The notes beneath the pieces were generated by a model that saw nothing but the letters and a program-made list of their open reading frames with translations, was not told where the DNA came from and searched no databases. Positions 24,517 to 33,200 of a stretch of DNA of 34,512 nucleotides are shown here, in pieces; positions within the stretch are counted from its first letter, which is position 1, and each line of letters opens with the position of its first letter. Origin of the DNA: Halorubrum halophilum (lineage in GTDB: Archaea > Halobacteriota > Halobacteria > Halobacteriales > Haloferacaceae); assembly GCF_000739595.1 (NCBI RefSeq), contig NZ_BBJP01000067.1:1-34512 (forward strand), given 5' to 3'. Made by a program: the position numbers and the translations under genes.

Positions 24517-25317
24517 ATGAACATCGATACAGAAACCATCCAGCACCGATGTACCGATCCCGTGTTTGAGCGGGGGCAAACCTATCGCAGGGAGGGACGG
24601 ATCCAGCAGCTCGACCGGTTCGACGATCTCGTGTCAGCCGTTGTCAGCGGATCGAACCCGTACGACGTGACTATCAAATTCAGTGGCCGAAGTCTCGAGA
24701 CTCAGTGTACCTGTCCATACGACGGCCAAGGCGACTGCAAACACGTTATCGCGGTGCTCCTCGCTATCGCAGACGACCCGCCAGAAGATGAGAGTGAGCG
24801 TATCGAGGCTCTCCTGGCGGACGTCCCTGTCGAAGAGCTGCGTGCGTTCGTCCACGAGATTCTTGCCACTCACAGCACGGCTCGAGAACAGTTTCTCGCG
24901 CAGTTCGGCGACGAACACAAATCGGTCGGTGAGTACCGTGAGGAGATCGGTCGCTTGTTTGAGCAACATGCCGATCCGGTGGTGTTCGAGGCGATCGACT
25001 TCTCCCGATTCTTCGACATTGCCGAACAGTACCGTGAGCGCGATCGATACCTCGCCGCTGCGACCGTCTATCGGGCAGTGTTCGAGGAAGTCGATGAGAA
25101 TTTTAATTGGATCGACGGGTCCTACGACCACTACGCACAGACTCTCCAGACAGCTCTCGATGGATACATCGACTGTGTCTTGGCGACCGATCCCAGTCCC
25201 GAGGACTTCGACGCGTATGCCGGCGTGTTAGAAACACGGGCAGCAGCAGAGTCAGAGATTAACAACAGGCAGTTCTGGCGAGCACTCGACGACCTCGAAG
25301 ATCGATACGACGAATAG
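24517..25317 (+). CDS. SWIM zinc-finger protein
   Basis: 266 residues from ATG at 24517 (a GTG 21 bases earlier is less likely). The SWIM motif CTCPYDGQGDCKH (CxC-x7-CxH, about residues 62-74) binds zinc and usually DNA or protein. The start (TIQHRCTDPVFERGQTYRREGRI) is the usual N-terminal lead of stand-alone haloarchaeal SWIM proteins. The C-terminal 190 residues are helical, acidic and TPR-like (YLAAATVYRAVFEEVDE). The gene converges on cetZ with a 12-bp gap. Role unknown; in other organisms SWIM proteins act with helicases or recombination factors. Confidence 0.8.
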   Translation: MNIDTETIQHRCTDPVFERGQTYRREGRIQQLDRFDDLVSAVVSGSNPYDVTIKFSGRSLETQCTCPYDGQGDCKHVIAVLLAIADDPPEDESERIEALLADVPVEELRAFVHEILATHSTAREQFLAQFGDEHKSVGEYREEIGRLFEQHADPVVFEAIDFSRFFDIAEQYRERDRYLAAATVYRAVFEEVDENFNWIDGSYDHYAQTLQTALDGYIDCVLATDPSPEDFDAYAGVLETRAAAESEINNRQFWRALDDLEDRYDE

Positions 25318-25329
25318 ACCACTACGATC

Positions 25330-26502
25330 TCAAAACAGCGACTCCAACTCCCCATCGCTATCCATCAGCTCCGAGAAACGGCCCTCGCTCTCGTCAGTGA
25401 TCTCCCCGAGATTCTGTTGTGCTTCGATTGCGACTTGCTGGAGCTCTTTCACTCGCGGGACGTTCGTCACGCCACCGAGCAGTACGAGTGCCGCGACCGT
25501 TCCCTCACCACGTCGTGGATAGTCACCACCGCGGACTTCCATCGATCCGGTCTGTTCTTCGAGCCACTTGCGACCGTGCTCGATTCCCTTCCGGTTGAGA
25601 TACTCTGGCGGGCCGGCAACCACAAGCAGCGCTCGCTCTGTCCCGCTCACCTCACAGGGTAAAGTGAGCCGACCGAGCGTTGCCTTTCGGACGAGACTCG
25701 TAATTCGATTCGTCGCCTCTGTACTGTCGATCCCGTTATCTGTATCGCCACGGAGTCGCGAGAGCAATCCCTTCCGCTCTGGCTCGTCCACCTCGACATC
25801 GGCATAGCCCAGCGAGGAGATCCCACCGCCTTTGAGCGTATTGATGATCTCCGAAGAGTCAACCACGCTTTCGGCGACATCGCTTCCCTCGGTTATCTCG
25901 CCCGCACTGAAGAGCACGCCGAACCGCTGGACGAGCTCCTCGTTGATCGCGTCGAACCCTTCCTCCACGGATTCACCCGAGCTGCGCCAGGCGTCGTTGT
26001 CAAACAACATGAGGTTGTCCACCTCGTCGACGAACGTCTTGAGCGATCGAGCGGCGTTCAGCGTGTAGATCCCACCCTCGTCACTGCCGGGCAGAATGCC
26101 GAGCCCGTACACAGGTTCAGTGTAGATCCGCTTGAGGTTCTTGGCAATCACGGGCGCCCCACCTGACCCCGTCCCGCCACCAAGCCCCGCAACGACGAGG
26201 AACGCATCGATCTCGTGGACCGGCACTGAGTCGAGCGCGCCCTGAACCTCGTCGATGTCTTCTTCGGCCACCTCTGCGCCGAGTTCGTTATCTGCGCCCA
26301 CACCGTGTCCCTTCACTCGCGATTGACCGATCAGGATCCGGCGGTCTTTCGAGAGGTGGTCGATTCCCTGGAGATCTGCTTTCGCCGTGTTGACGGCGAT
26401 CGCTCCCCGAACGATATCAGCGCCTGTCCGTGCGTCGTAGGCCAGGAACTCGTCGACCACCTTCCCACCCGCCTGTCCGACCCCGATCAATGCGAGTTTC
26501 AT
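25330..26502 (-). CDS. cetZ: CetZ tubulin-like GTPase
   Basis: 390 residues from ATG at 26500-26502. The N-terminal nucleotide-binding start MKLALIGVGQAGGKVVDEFL, the CetZ-type GQSRVKGHGVGADNELG segment (59-74) and the tubulin signature GGGTGSG (108-114) identify it. CetZ proteins polymerise with GTP under the membrane and control haloarchaeal cell shape and motility. Length fits the family. A TATA box CTTTATACG lies about 38 bp before the ATG, and an inverted repeat CATGTG...CACATG overlaps the start. Whether it is a CetZ1, CetZ2 or an accessory-element paralogue cannot be settled by eye. Confidence 0.92.
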   Translation of the reverse strand: MKLALIGVGQAGGKVVDEFLAYDARTGADIVRGAIAVNTAKADLQGIDHLSKDRRILIGQSRVKGHGVGADNELGAEVAEEDIDEVQGALDSVPVHEIDAFLVVAGLGGGTGSGGAPVIAKNLKRIYTEPVYGLGILPGSDEGGIYTLNAARSLKTFVDEVDNLMLFDNDAWRSSGESVEEGFDAINEELVQRFGVLFSAGEITEGSDVAESVVDSSEIINTLKGGGISSLGYADVEVDEPERKGLLSRLRGDTDNGIDSTEATNRITSLVRKATLGRLTLPCEVSGTERALLVVAGPPEYLNRKGIEHGRKWLEEQTGSMEVRGGDYPRRGEGTVAALVLLGGVTNVPRVKELQQVAIEAQQNLGEITDESEGRFSELMDSDGELESLF

Positions 26503-26518
26503 GTGAACATACCACATG
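26500..26518. promoter_or_regulatory. Inverted repeat at the cetZ start
   Basis: CATGTG-AACATAC-CACATG overlaps the ATG of cetZ. It may be an operator or an accident of short length. Confidence 0.3.
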
Positions 26519-26571
26519 TGACTACGCAGGTTAGACGTATAAAGCTTGGAAGAACACTGGAAAACCGGTGT

Positions 26572-26590
26572 GGGGGGTCCATGAATAATG
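26572..26590 (+). repeat. GGTCYATGAATAATG repeat, copy 3
   Basis: GGGGGGTCCATGAATAATG matches the inverted pair at 11499-11519 and 11849-11869 with one change (C for T). It lies about 30 bp upstream of the cetZ TATA box. Confidence 0.6.
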
Positions 26591-26702
26591 TAATCGACCC
26601 AGAGCACTCGCAAAATGGTCTGGTCAATGAGAGACAAGACAAAATGGAGTGAACAGCCCCGCCAAAAGTTGCGTGTCGCTACTCGTCAGCCGTCCGGTTC
26701 GC

Positions 26703-27062
26703 TTACTGATTGTAGGGGTGGTCTTCCGGATCGTGGTACCATCCGTCGCCGCCGAAGTACGGGTGCGGTGTGACGAGGTCGACGCCGGTCGTTCCCTCTG
26801 GCAGTGGTATGTTCCCGATCTTCTCGCTCTGCGCTTCGATCTCCTCGCCGAACTCGCCATCCGAGTTGACACCTATCTCTCGAAGCAGCCGCTCGACCTT
26901 GATGTTGATCTGTTCCATCTTGATCCGCTGATGGCGGTTGTTCACTCCTTCTCGAAGCAGCAGTTCGATCGTTCGGTTCCGAGAAATGTTATCGTGCTCT
27001 GCGACATCGTCGATGAGCTCGGCGAGTTCATCAGCAACGTATCCGGTAATGTGTGTCGGCAT
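26703..27062 (-). CDS. Ribbon-helix-helix DNA-binding protein
   Basis: 119 residues. Residues about 3-45 (HITGYVADELAELIDDVAEH, then ISRNRTIELLLREGV) follow the CopG/Arc-type strand-helix-helix pattern, with S/R-N-R-T at the turn. A helical segment (KMEQINIKVERLLREIG) and a Gly/Pro/Tyr-rich tail (PHPYFGGDGWYHDPEDHPYNQ) follow. RHH proteins bind short operator or centromere repeats as dimers. It sits next to the long repeat region and is the best local candidate to bind it (inference). Confidence 0.75.
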   Translation of the reverse strand: MPTHITGYVADELAELIDDVAEHDNISRNRTIELLLREGVNNRHQRIKMEQINIKVERLLREIGVNSDGEFGEEIEAQSEKIGNIPLPEGTTGVDLVTPHPYFGGDGWYHDPEDHPYNQ

Positions 27063-27139
27063 CGGGAGGTCCCTTTGCCGGTGAGTTATGAATGTATCTG
27101 GTTGGTAACAACATGTGATAATCAGTCAGAGCATCCACT

Positions 27140-27702
27140 ATCACTACAGAGTTGGTTCCCCCCAATCGCGCAGTTGGCTTCCCTTCGCATCGTCGTCAGC
27201 CCGACTGTGTTATCGGTGGTCGCTGGACGTCCCGTTGTATCTGCCCCGCCCGCGGCTCGTTGTGCCTATCCCCACACCAAAGGGTGGGTATTGTGTTGAC
27301 GCGACTGCCTCTACTAGACATAGGTCGGCTAGTCTTCGTTGGTGTGCTCGCCGGGACGTCTACTCGCTTGGTTGCGATAGCCACTCTGTCCGGACGGACC
27401 ACCCTCTCACTCGCTGCCTGTCTAGACTTCTAACCAACTCGTCTTTCCTCGCCAATCCAGTATCTGATTTCTGATATACGTTCTGTGATATCTCGCTCGA
27501 TTTCTCGACTCTCTATTCTTCTCCCGGCTCCGCCCTGTTCCCTCGCTACGCGACCGACCATCTAGTCGATCTGCTCTCTAGCCCCCTAACATTGTGAATT
27601 TGCGGAACCTAACCACAGGGGAGGAGAGATATATTAGAGGATCTCTAAAGCCCCCTCAGGCCGTTAGAACCTAACCAGCGACATTAGAGGGGAGGGTAGT
27701 GT
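27140..27702 (+). repeat. Non-coding block A (first copy of the duplicated module)
   Basis: Pyrimidine-rich block without a convincing gene. It pairs with block B at an offset of 1450-1453 bp. Clear shared stretches: GTGTTGACGCGA (27293), GGTTGCGATAGCC, CCAATCCAGTATCTGATTTC (27452), CCTCGCTACGCGACCGACC (27541) and the core 27583-27680. The core has ACATTGTGAATT, GCGGAACCTAACC, hairpin TTAGAG-GAT-CTCTAA (27634-27648), CCCCCTCAGG and hairpin GTTAG-AAC-CTAAC (27663-27675). Array 1 follows at once. Confidence 0.75.
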
Positions 27703-28200
27703 TACATTGAAATGCCTCAAACCGGTTCACGTACCCTTGTTTTCGGTGATGACATTCATATTATAATTTTTACACTGAATCATGTCTAAGTTGCTTCCGT
27801 CTAATTATATGGACTGGGTATCAGACTGGAATATTGTATTATACAAAACCCACCCAATACCGTTGCCGTATACTTATTCTTCTACTTACATAGACACACC
27901 CGAATCAGGCTACCGTCTAGTTATTCATGGTTATCGGATAGTATGTAGGAATTCTAAGACTATGCTAGGGCTCTCTTACATGAGATGGTACTAATTGTGG
28001 TCTCGTCTGCTTGTTTCGGTTTTTACACTGTTCAGGAAGTATCGTGCCACCATCTACTTATTTTTGAATTTCGTCGTAATGGCCGATGACGGATCTCAGT
28101 ATTTCACCATGTTACATAAGGAAGCACTAGATCCTGTCCTGTCTGCTTATTCAATAATATACATCCACATGGGCCAAATCCACCGCAGTCTGCTTATTCA
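27703..28200 (+). repeat. Phased array 1: eight 41-bp units, TACAT...CTTATTCA type
   Basis: Units start at 27703, 27771, 27840, 27887, 27977, 28024, 28113 and 28160. Seven of eight start with TACA (the third is shifted two bases, TATACA). The right part is close to CCGTCTGCTTATTCA at unit positions 27-41; most units keep GTCT and TTATT. The middle is variable, with ATC near position 19 in four units. Start-to-start distances are 68, 69, 47, 90, 47, 89 and 47 bp, the same as in array 2. Confidence 0.8.
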
Positions 28201-28589
28201 TGTGCCTGCTTATGCGAGTTGTGAAAAGAAAGTGAGATATGTTTAGGTTCTTGCCCTCAACTCAGAGAGTGGTGATGGGTGAAGATCACTGGCTGAGTAT
28301 CGTCTAACTCTAGCAGGAGAAAGGATTTCCAATAAATCTGTTTTTGCGATCGTAGTCGAAACAGTCTCTCTTTTCAAACCGCCTGTCGACTTCTGCCCGG
28401 CCTAATATTGCTCTCATTTCCGCTTCTGCCCGGATCGTTTTCGACTGTTTTCTGTCCTACCTTAGTATGATTTTAGGAATGGGCCTGGCTGTAGGTGTAT
28501 AGGATTGTGGCAGTACGCTGATCCAGGATGAGTCGTGCCTACCGGCAACCGGGGGGAGTTCCACTGCCTCTCACCACTACTCCACCCGC
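28201..28589. other. AT-rich intergenic spacer between modules
   Basis: No convincing gene. It contains one extra half-motif GCCTGCTTATGCG just after array 1 and two direct copies of CTTCTGCCCGG about 40 bp apart (28391 and 28431). Confidence 0.5.
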
Positions 28590-29153
28590 CCTCTACTGAG
28601 GTTCTCGCTTGCCCTCCGCGTATCGATTACCCCTCGCGTGATTGCCCGTCGTACTTTGCTGTCGCTGGCTGCTGTTCGCTCCGATTGTGTCTGCCCCTGC
28701 TGCGACTGCTCGTCGGTGTCCGCCTCTACATCGAACGGAGTGGAGGTGTTGACGCGAGTATCTGTGTCGGACGTCGGTTGTTGTCTCTCCGAGAGTGATC
28801 CCTAGGTAGTGTCTCATCTCGGTTGCGATAGCCGACTTCTCTGAATGGGTCACTCTCTCGGTAGCCGTTTGTCCCGCCTCCTGGTCGACTCAATTCTCCC
28901 CCACCAATCCAGTATCTGATTTCTGATACACTCTCTGCGACATCTCGTTCGATCTCATCATTCTGTCCTCGCCCCTTGGCTCCGCCCCGTCTCCTCGCTA
29001 CGCGACCGACCTTCTGGTCATTTTTCTCTCTGAGCCCCTAACATTGTGAATTCGCGGAACCTAACCTGAGAGGTTGAGAGAGATATTAGAGACTCTCTAA
29101 AGCCCCCTCAGGTTGTTAGAACCCAACCAGCGGGATTATCGGGTGGGGTGTGT
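28590..29153 (+). repeat. Non-coding block B (second copy of the duplicated module)
   Basis: Second copy of block A. The core 29035-29132 keeps ACATTGTGAATT, GCGGAACCTAACC, TTAGAG-ACT-CTCTAA (29086-29100), GCCCCCTCAGG and GTTAG-AAC-CCAAC (29115-29127). The 6-bp stem of the first hairpin is unchanged while its three-base loop differs from block A (ACT for GAT). Short open frames on both strands are not conserved in the two copies. Confidence 0.75.
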
Positions 29154-29650
29154 TAATTACACAACGCACCAAATCGACCGCCGTCCTGTAATTATGGTGT
29201 ATGTCAAAGAGATATGGTTTTTAATTAAGTAATGCCTCTATCGGACCCACGTCTATTAATTATTTTGAATAGGCGGCTAATATTGCTGCTAATTACGAAC
29301 CAACGGAATCACGGAGCAGTCTTGTGATTACACGGGTGATTACAACACCCCTGTATCAGCCTTGCGTCTTGTAATTAGAGAGCGGAAGACAACATGTCAA
29401 CTTCTGCGAATTCTGGATTTTTGCTGTAATTAGAATAGTGCTCTATCTGCTTCTCTTCATGTGATTATAGAATTAATTACCGACCCGGTATATCCGCTTG
29501 CCGTCTTGTAATTAGGAAATTCAGATTTTCTCCTTAGAAGATCTGAGCCACGGCCTTACAAATAATTACGAACTCCATTGAATCGCATCCCGTCTTGTGA
29601 TTACAATTTTAATTAAAGAGTGCCTGTTATCGGTCGCAGTCTGGTAATTA
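29154..29650 (+). repeat. Phased array 2: eight 41-bp units, TAATTA...TAATTA type
   Basis: Units of exactly 41 bp start at 29154, 29222, 29290, 29337, 29427, 29474, 29563 and 29610. Every unit starts with TAATTA (TGATTA in the fourth) and ends with TAATTA or TGATTA. ATC is at positions 19-22 in all eight. CGTCTTGTAATTA is the consensus of positions 29-41. Distances are 68, 68, 47, 90, 47, 89 and 47 bp, which also gives a period of 136-137 bp for every second unit (first, third, fifth and seventh units). The ends TAATTAC/GTAATTA are inverted repeats. Confidence 0.85.
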
Positions 29651-29679
29651 CCAGACCACGATTGGCAGTACTTGTCTGA

Positions 29680-29886
29680 TTATGTATAAATTGAGAATTC
29701 TGTTGTGGTCGGCGGTGGGATTGTCTGGAGGTGAGCCGGTGGGATCGGTGACATCGGTGGAGTTGTGTGTTGGACGATATCCTTCAGTTGAGTTGTGGAT
29801 ATCTCTTGGTTCGGGTGACTGTTTAGATTGGCTCCAAGAGGATTATATCGATACTGCTTCGGCTTACTTTGTATCCTTTTACACAT
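29680..29886 (-). CDS. Doubtful small ORF
   Basis: 68 residues, Pro/Thr/Gln-rich and not acidic (TTPPMSPIPPAHLQTIPPPT). It follows the 91-residue ORF on the same strand, but an overlapping open frame of the same length exists on the plus strand and I see no family. It may be a tail gene of the ATPase operon or merely chance. Confidence 0.2.
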   Translation of the reverse strand: MCKRIQSKPKQYRYNPLGANLNSHPNQEISTTQLKDIVQHTTPPMSPIPPAHLQTIPPPTTTEFSIYT

Positions 29887-29928
29887 GAGTTAGTCCACCC
29901 TATGACGCCGTTATCTACCTGTTTTCAG

Positions 29929-30204
29929 CTAAATTTTTATTGCTGCTCTTGCTGAGATCGGTTGAATATTGACTGTTGCTCCTCCAGATCTCCGTGGAAT
30001 ATTGACAGTTGCTCCCCCTGATATCCGTGGAATATTGACTGCTCGTCTTTCTGTTATTACTTTAGTTTCCTCAAAATAACCCACGTTCTGCTTGATTGTG
30101 GGCGCATATGCTTGCGGCTGGACCTTAATTCTGGGTAAGTTGATTTGCTCAGGGTTGCCGATACGGATGTTGGTTTTGAGATTCACTCGGAGGTCGATTA
30201 TCAA
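29929..30204 (-). CDS. Small protein with 11-residue repeats
   Basis: 91 residues from ATG, 33 bp after the stop of the HerA-like ATPase gene on the same strand. The C-terminal third has three in-frame 11-residue repeats (VNIPRISGGAT, VNIPRRSGGAT, VNIQPISARAA), encoded by 33-bp direct repeats at 29942-30040. The rest (RVNLKTNIRIGNPEQINLPR, IKVQPQAYAPTIKQNV) is basic and polar. The period that is a multiple of three and the operon position support a real gene. Function unknown. Confidence 0.45.
   Translation of the reverse strand: MIIDLRVNLKTNIRIGNPEQINLPRIKVQPQAYAPTIKQNVGYFEETKVITERRAVNIPRISGGATVNIPRRSGGATVNIQPISARAAIKI
29942..30040 (-). repeat. Three 33-bp direct repeats
   Basis: Units at 29942-29974, 29975-30007 and 30008-30040 share the plus-strand core GGAATATTGAC(A/T) and (G/A)TTGCTCC-type starts; the first is more diverged. 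They encode the 11-residue repeats of the 91-residue ORF. Confidence 0.7.
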
Positions 30205-30237
30205 AAAAAGGAGTGCTCGGTAGAGATGGTTTCGTCG

Positions 30238-33200
30238 CTAGTCGTCTCTCAGGTCCTTCCTGAGTTTGTTGATGCCGAAGATTTTCTGAGCGCCGTCCGC
30301 GTCGAGTTCGTCGCTGACCTTCTTGAAGTTGTCCGATTCTCTCGCCTCGATATACCCAATGTGGGCTGTTAGCGACGACAGCAGCTTTCGCATACCTTCG
30401 GCGTTTTTGACGACCCAGATGGCGTCGGCGTCCGCATCCTTGAGTTTGTAGTAGTCGCCTACAACGTGTCGCCGCTTCTCCGGGGACAGCTCAACTTCGA
30501 TGACTTTGTCCCGATCGTCGGGAGATTCCTCTGTCGCCTCGACGTAGAGATCGAATTTGAGTTCGCTGCCCTCGGGGGTGTAGTACATGTGCGTCTCGTA
30601 GCCGAGCCCGTCGTAATATGCGTCGATGAGCCTGACGCCGACCCGGTGTTCCGGGCTTTCCCGGCCGTACTCACCACCGTCTCGTGGCGCGAGATTCTTC
30701 CCGGCGACGACGTTTGCTTCGTCTGTCGGCCAGTAGTACGCCTGTCTGTTTCCGAGTTCGAACTTCTCTAAGAACCCCCACTCGATGAGATCGGGTGCCG
30801 TCTCGCTGTACGGCAGGACGTTCATCGAGTCCTTGATGTGGTAGCTATTGAGGCCGTCTGTGAGTGCGTCAAAGACCATTCCGAGGAACGCCGAGTGGTC
30901 GCTTGTGAACTCCTCAGAGTCTTCTGGCGCTTCGTCTTCATCGTCCGAGTCCCCGTCGTCATCTCCACCAGATTTCACGCCGCTGTCCATGTCGATCGCT
31001 TCGTGTTCGCGGTTGACGCAGTGGCGATCTCGGCTTCGTTCGCGGACGAGGTCTTCACGCGAGCTGACGTTGAACGGTCCCGCACTATGCCCTGGTGGGA
31101 TGGGAAGTGGCCGGAGCGTGAGTATCTCTGGCTTCTGTTTGTGGAAGCCTGTCGACGGTAGTTGGACGAGCCACTCCCCCCGCCGGAGACCTGCGATACG
31201 GTCTTTGATCTCGTCGTTTTCGAGATCTTCGTGGAACAGCGACTCCGCTAAGAGGTCGTCCGTCGCGACGTTGCCGATGATCTTCGTGTTGATGTTGTTG
31301 AGGATTTCTTTGTACGCCCGACGATTGTCCTGTGGATTCTCTCCGAGTACCTGCTCGGGATACTGCATGATGAGCCCGAGCGAGAGGTTGAACTCGCGCC
31401 CTTTCGGGAGGAGCTCTCGGTAGACGATTTCGTTGCGAGCGATGTTCGCAGACTCTTCGATGATGACGTTCGTGATGTATTCATCATCGTCTGGCGTCCA
31501 GATTGACTGCGCCGAAGTCCACAGATGAGACAAGAACAGGACGGTGAAGACTTCGCTGCTGGCCCCGCGGAGACTCCCTGTGTCGATGAGGACGACCTTG
31601 TTCGAGTTGAGGATGCTCTTCATGTCGAGCATCGGAATCTGCTCTTTGTTGTACCAGTTTGTGTCGTCGTTCCAGTACTCGTCGTCGACTGTGTACGACA
31701 GCATATCCCAGATGAAGTCGCGCTCTTTCAGCTTCCGGATCCGGTTGAGAACCGCGTCGGTGGTGTTCATGAACTGGCGTGCGTCCTTCTCAAGGTGGGA
31801 CTCGAGGATGGACGTCACCTGCGTGTCGACCGTTCGCGGGATCGCCTTGAGAACTGTCTCGTAGTCCTCGTCGATGTCTTCGACATCCTTGCCGTACTTC
31901 TGGAATTCCTGTGCGGCTTCCATGAGTTCGCCGATCGAGAAGTAATCCTTCCCGTGTTCGCGGTCGAACAGCGCCTTGATCAGGTTGGTGAGGATTTCGT
32001 TTGCGACGAACGCCTGCTCGACTGTCTTCTTCCCGAGGACGAATCTGAGCAGTTGGAAGTAGTGGTCGATGATGTCCTGTTTGGCTGTCTCTCGGGTCCG
32101 CCCGGCACCCTCTGTGAGCGGCCGGAGGTCGAAGAATGGCATCCCTGGAACCTTGCCCTCTGCTTCTGGGATTTGGATGTATTCGACGTCCGCGAGGTTC
32201 CCGAACAGCGTCCGGTGACACCGCAGGTAGTTCTCACACATCTCGCCGTCCTTGGGATCGATGAGGATTGTCGGCCCCTCGAGGTTGTGGTGGGTGGTGA
32301 GCATGTCGTTGATCGTCGCGACCGTTTTCCCGCTCCCAGTCGTTGCTGCGCGGATGTAGTGCTGGGTGAGATGATCTGCTGACAGCGACAATGCATCCCG
32401 CTTCGCGAGGTGGTCCCACCACTCGTTTTTGCTCTGGATGGTGCTGATCTTGTCCGGCTCCTCGGAGTTATCTCGGAGTGCGGTGACGGCGTGACCGATC
32501 GTCATGCCGGTCGAGAACTCCTTGAATACTTCCTCGTTGGGCGAGGTGAGCGGTGATTGAGCTGTCGGTCTCCCGCCGGTCCCACCTCGACTCGCTTTCG
32601 GCAGCGTGTCGATTGACGGGACCGTGATGAAGTTTGAGAGCTCGTCAATGTTACAGACGAGAATCGGCTTTTGTCGCGACCAGGACTCGAGCCCGTTCGG
32701 GTAGGTGATCCCGTGGCTGAGCATCCGCTTGTACTCAGGTTCGTTCGTACCGAGGTAGTTCCCCTCGATGGAGTAGAACTTCCCACTGAGCTGGTTGAGT
32801 GAATCTTGGAGATTCCGGGCGCACTCGGTGTCTGAGGTGGCCGCTCGGAGCGTGACGTTGTACGTGTGAGATGGATCTTTCAGGTCGATCTGACCCATCC
32901 GTCCCGTGCCTGAGCGGTAGCCTGCGGTCTGTGAGTCGTGGATTGAGCCGCCGATTTCGTGGGGCGTGTCGCTCCGGTGGCGCTCTTGTTTTTCCTCATT
33001 AGAGACGCCGAGGACCCCGTCGAGAAGTGTCCGAAGGAAGAGCCCGCCGGTCGTGTGGACGCCTTGCTTGAGGTTTCCTTTCTGCCGTTCGGCTTTCGGA
33101 GACCAGTCTGCGCGTGGCTCGAAAACCGCTTGAAAGACGACCGAGCCCTCTGTTTGGATGATGGTTTCGAGGAGATTGGAGAGCGGCGAGCGTTCGATCG

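Noticed and set aside
27115-28853. Several open frames of 60-120 codons on both strands in blocks A and B and in array 1
   Set aside because: They are not kept between the two copies of the module, lack haloarchaeal acidic composition and follow no family; the region is better explained as non-coding.
27583-29132. Orc1/Cdc6 origin boxes
   Set aside because: No haloarchaeal ORB-like sequence with its G-run is visible in the cores, and no orc1 gene is in the window; a different type of origin remains possible.
27703-29650. CRISPR array
   Set aside because: The constant parts are unit ends and centre, not one continuous repeat, and gaps vary in a fixed 6/27/48-bp pattern; no cas gene is present.
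31525-32382. Plus-strand frame of 285 codons
   Set aside because: Antisense shadow of the HerA-like ATPase caused by GC-rich codon use.
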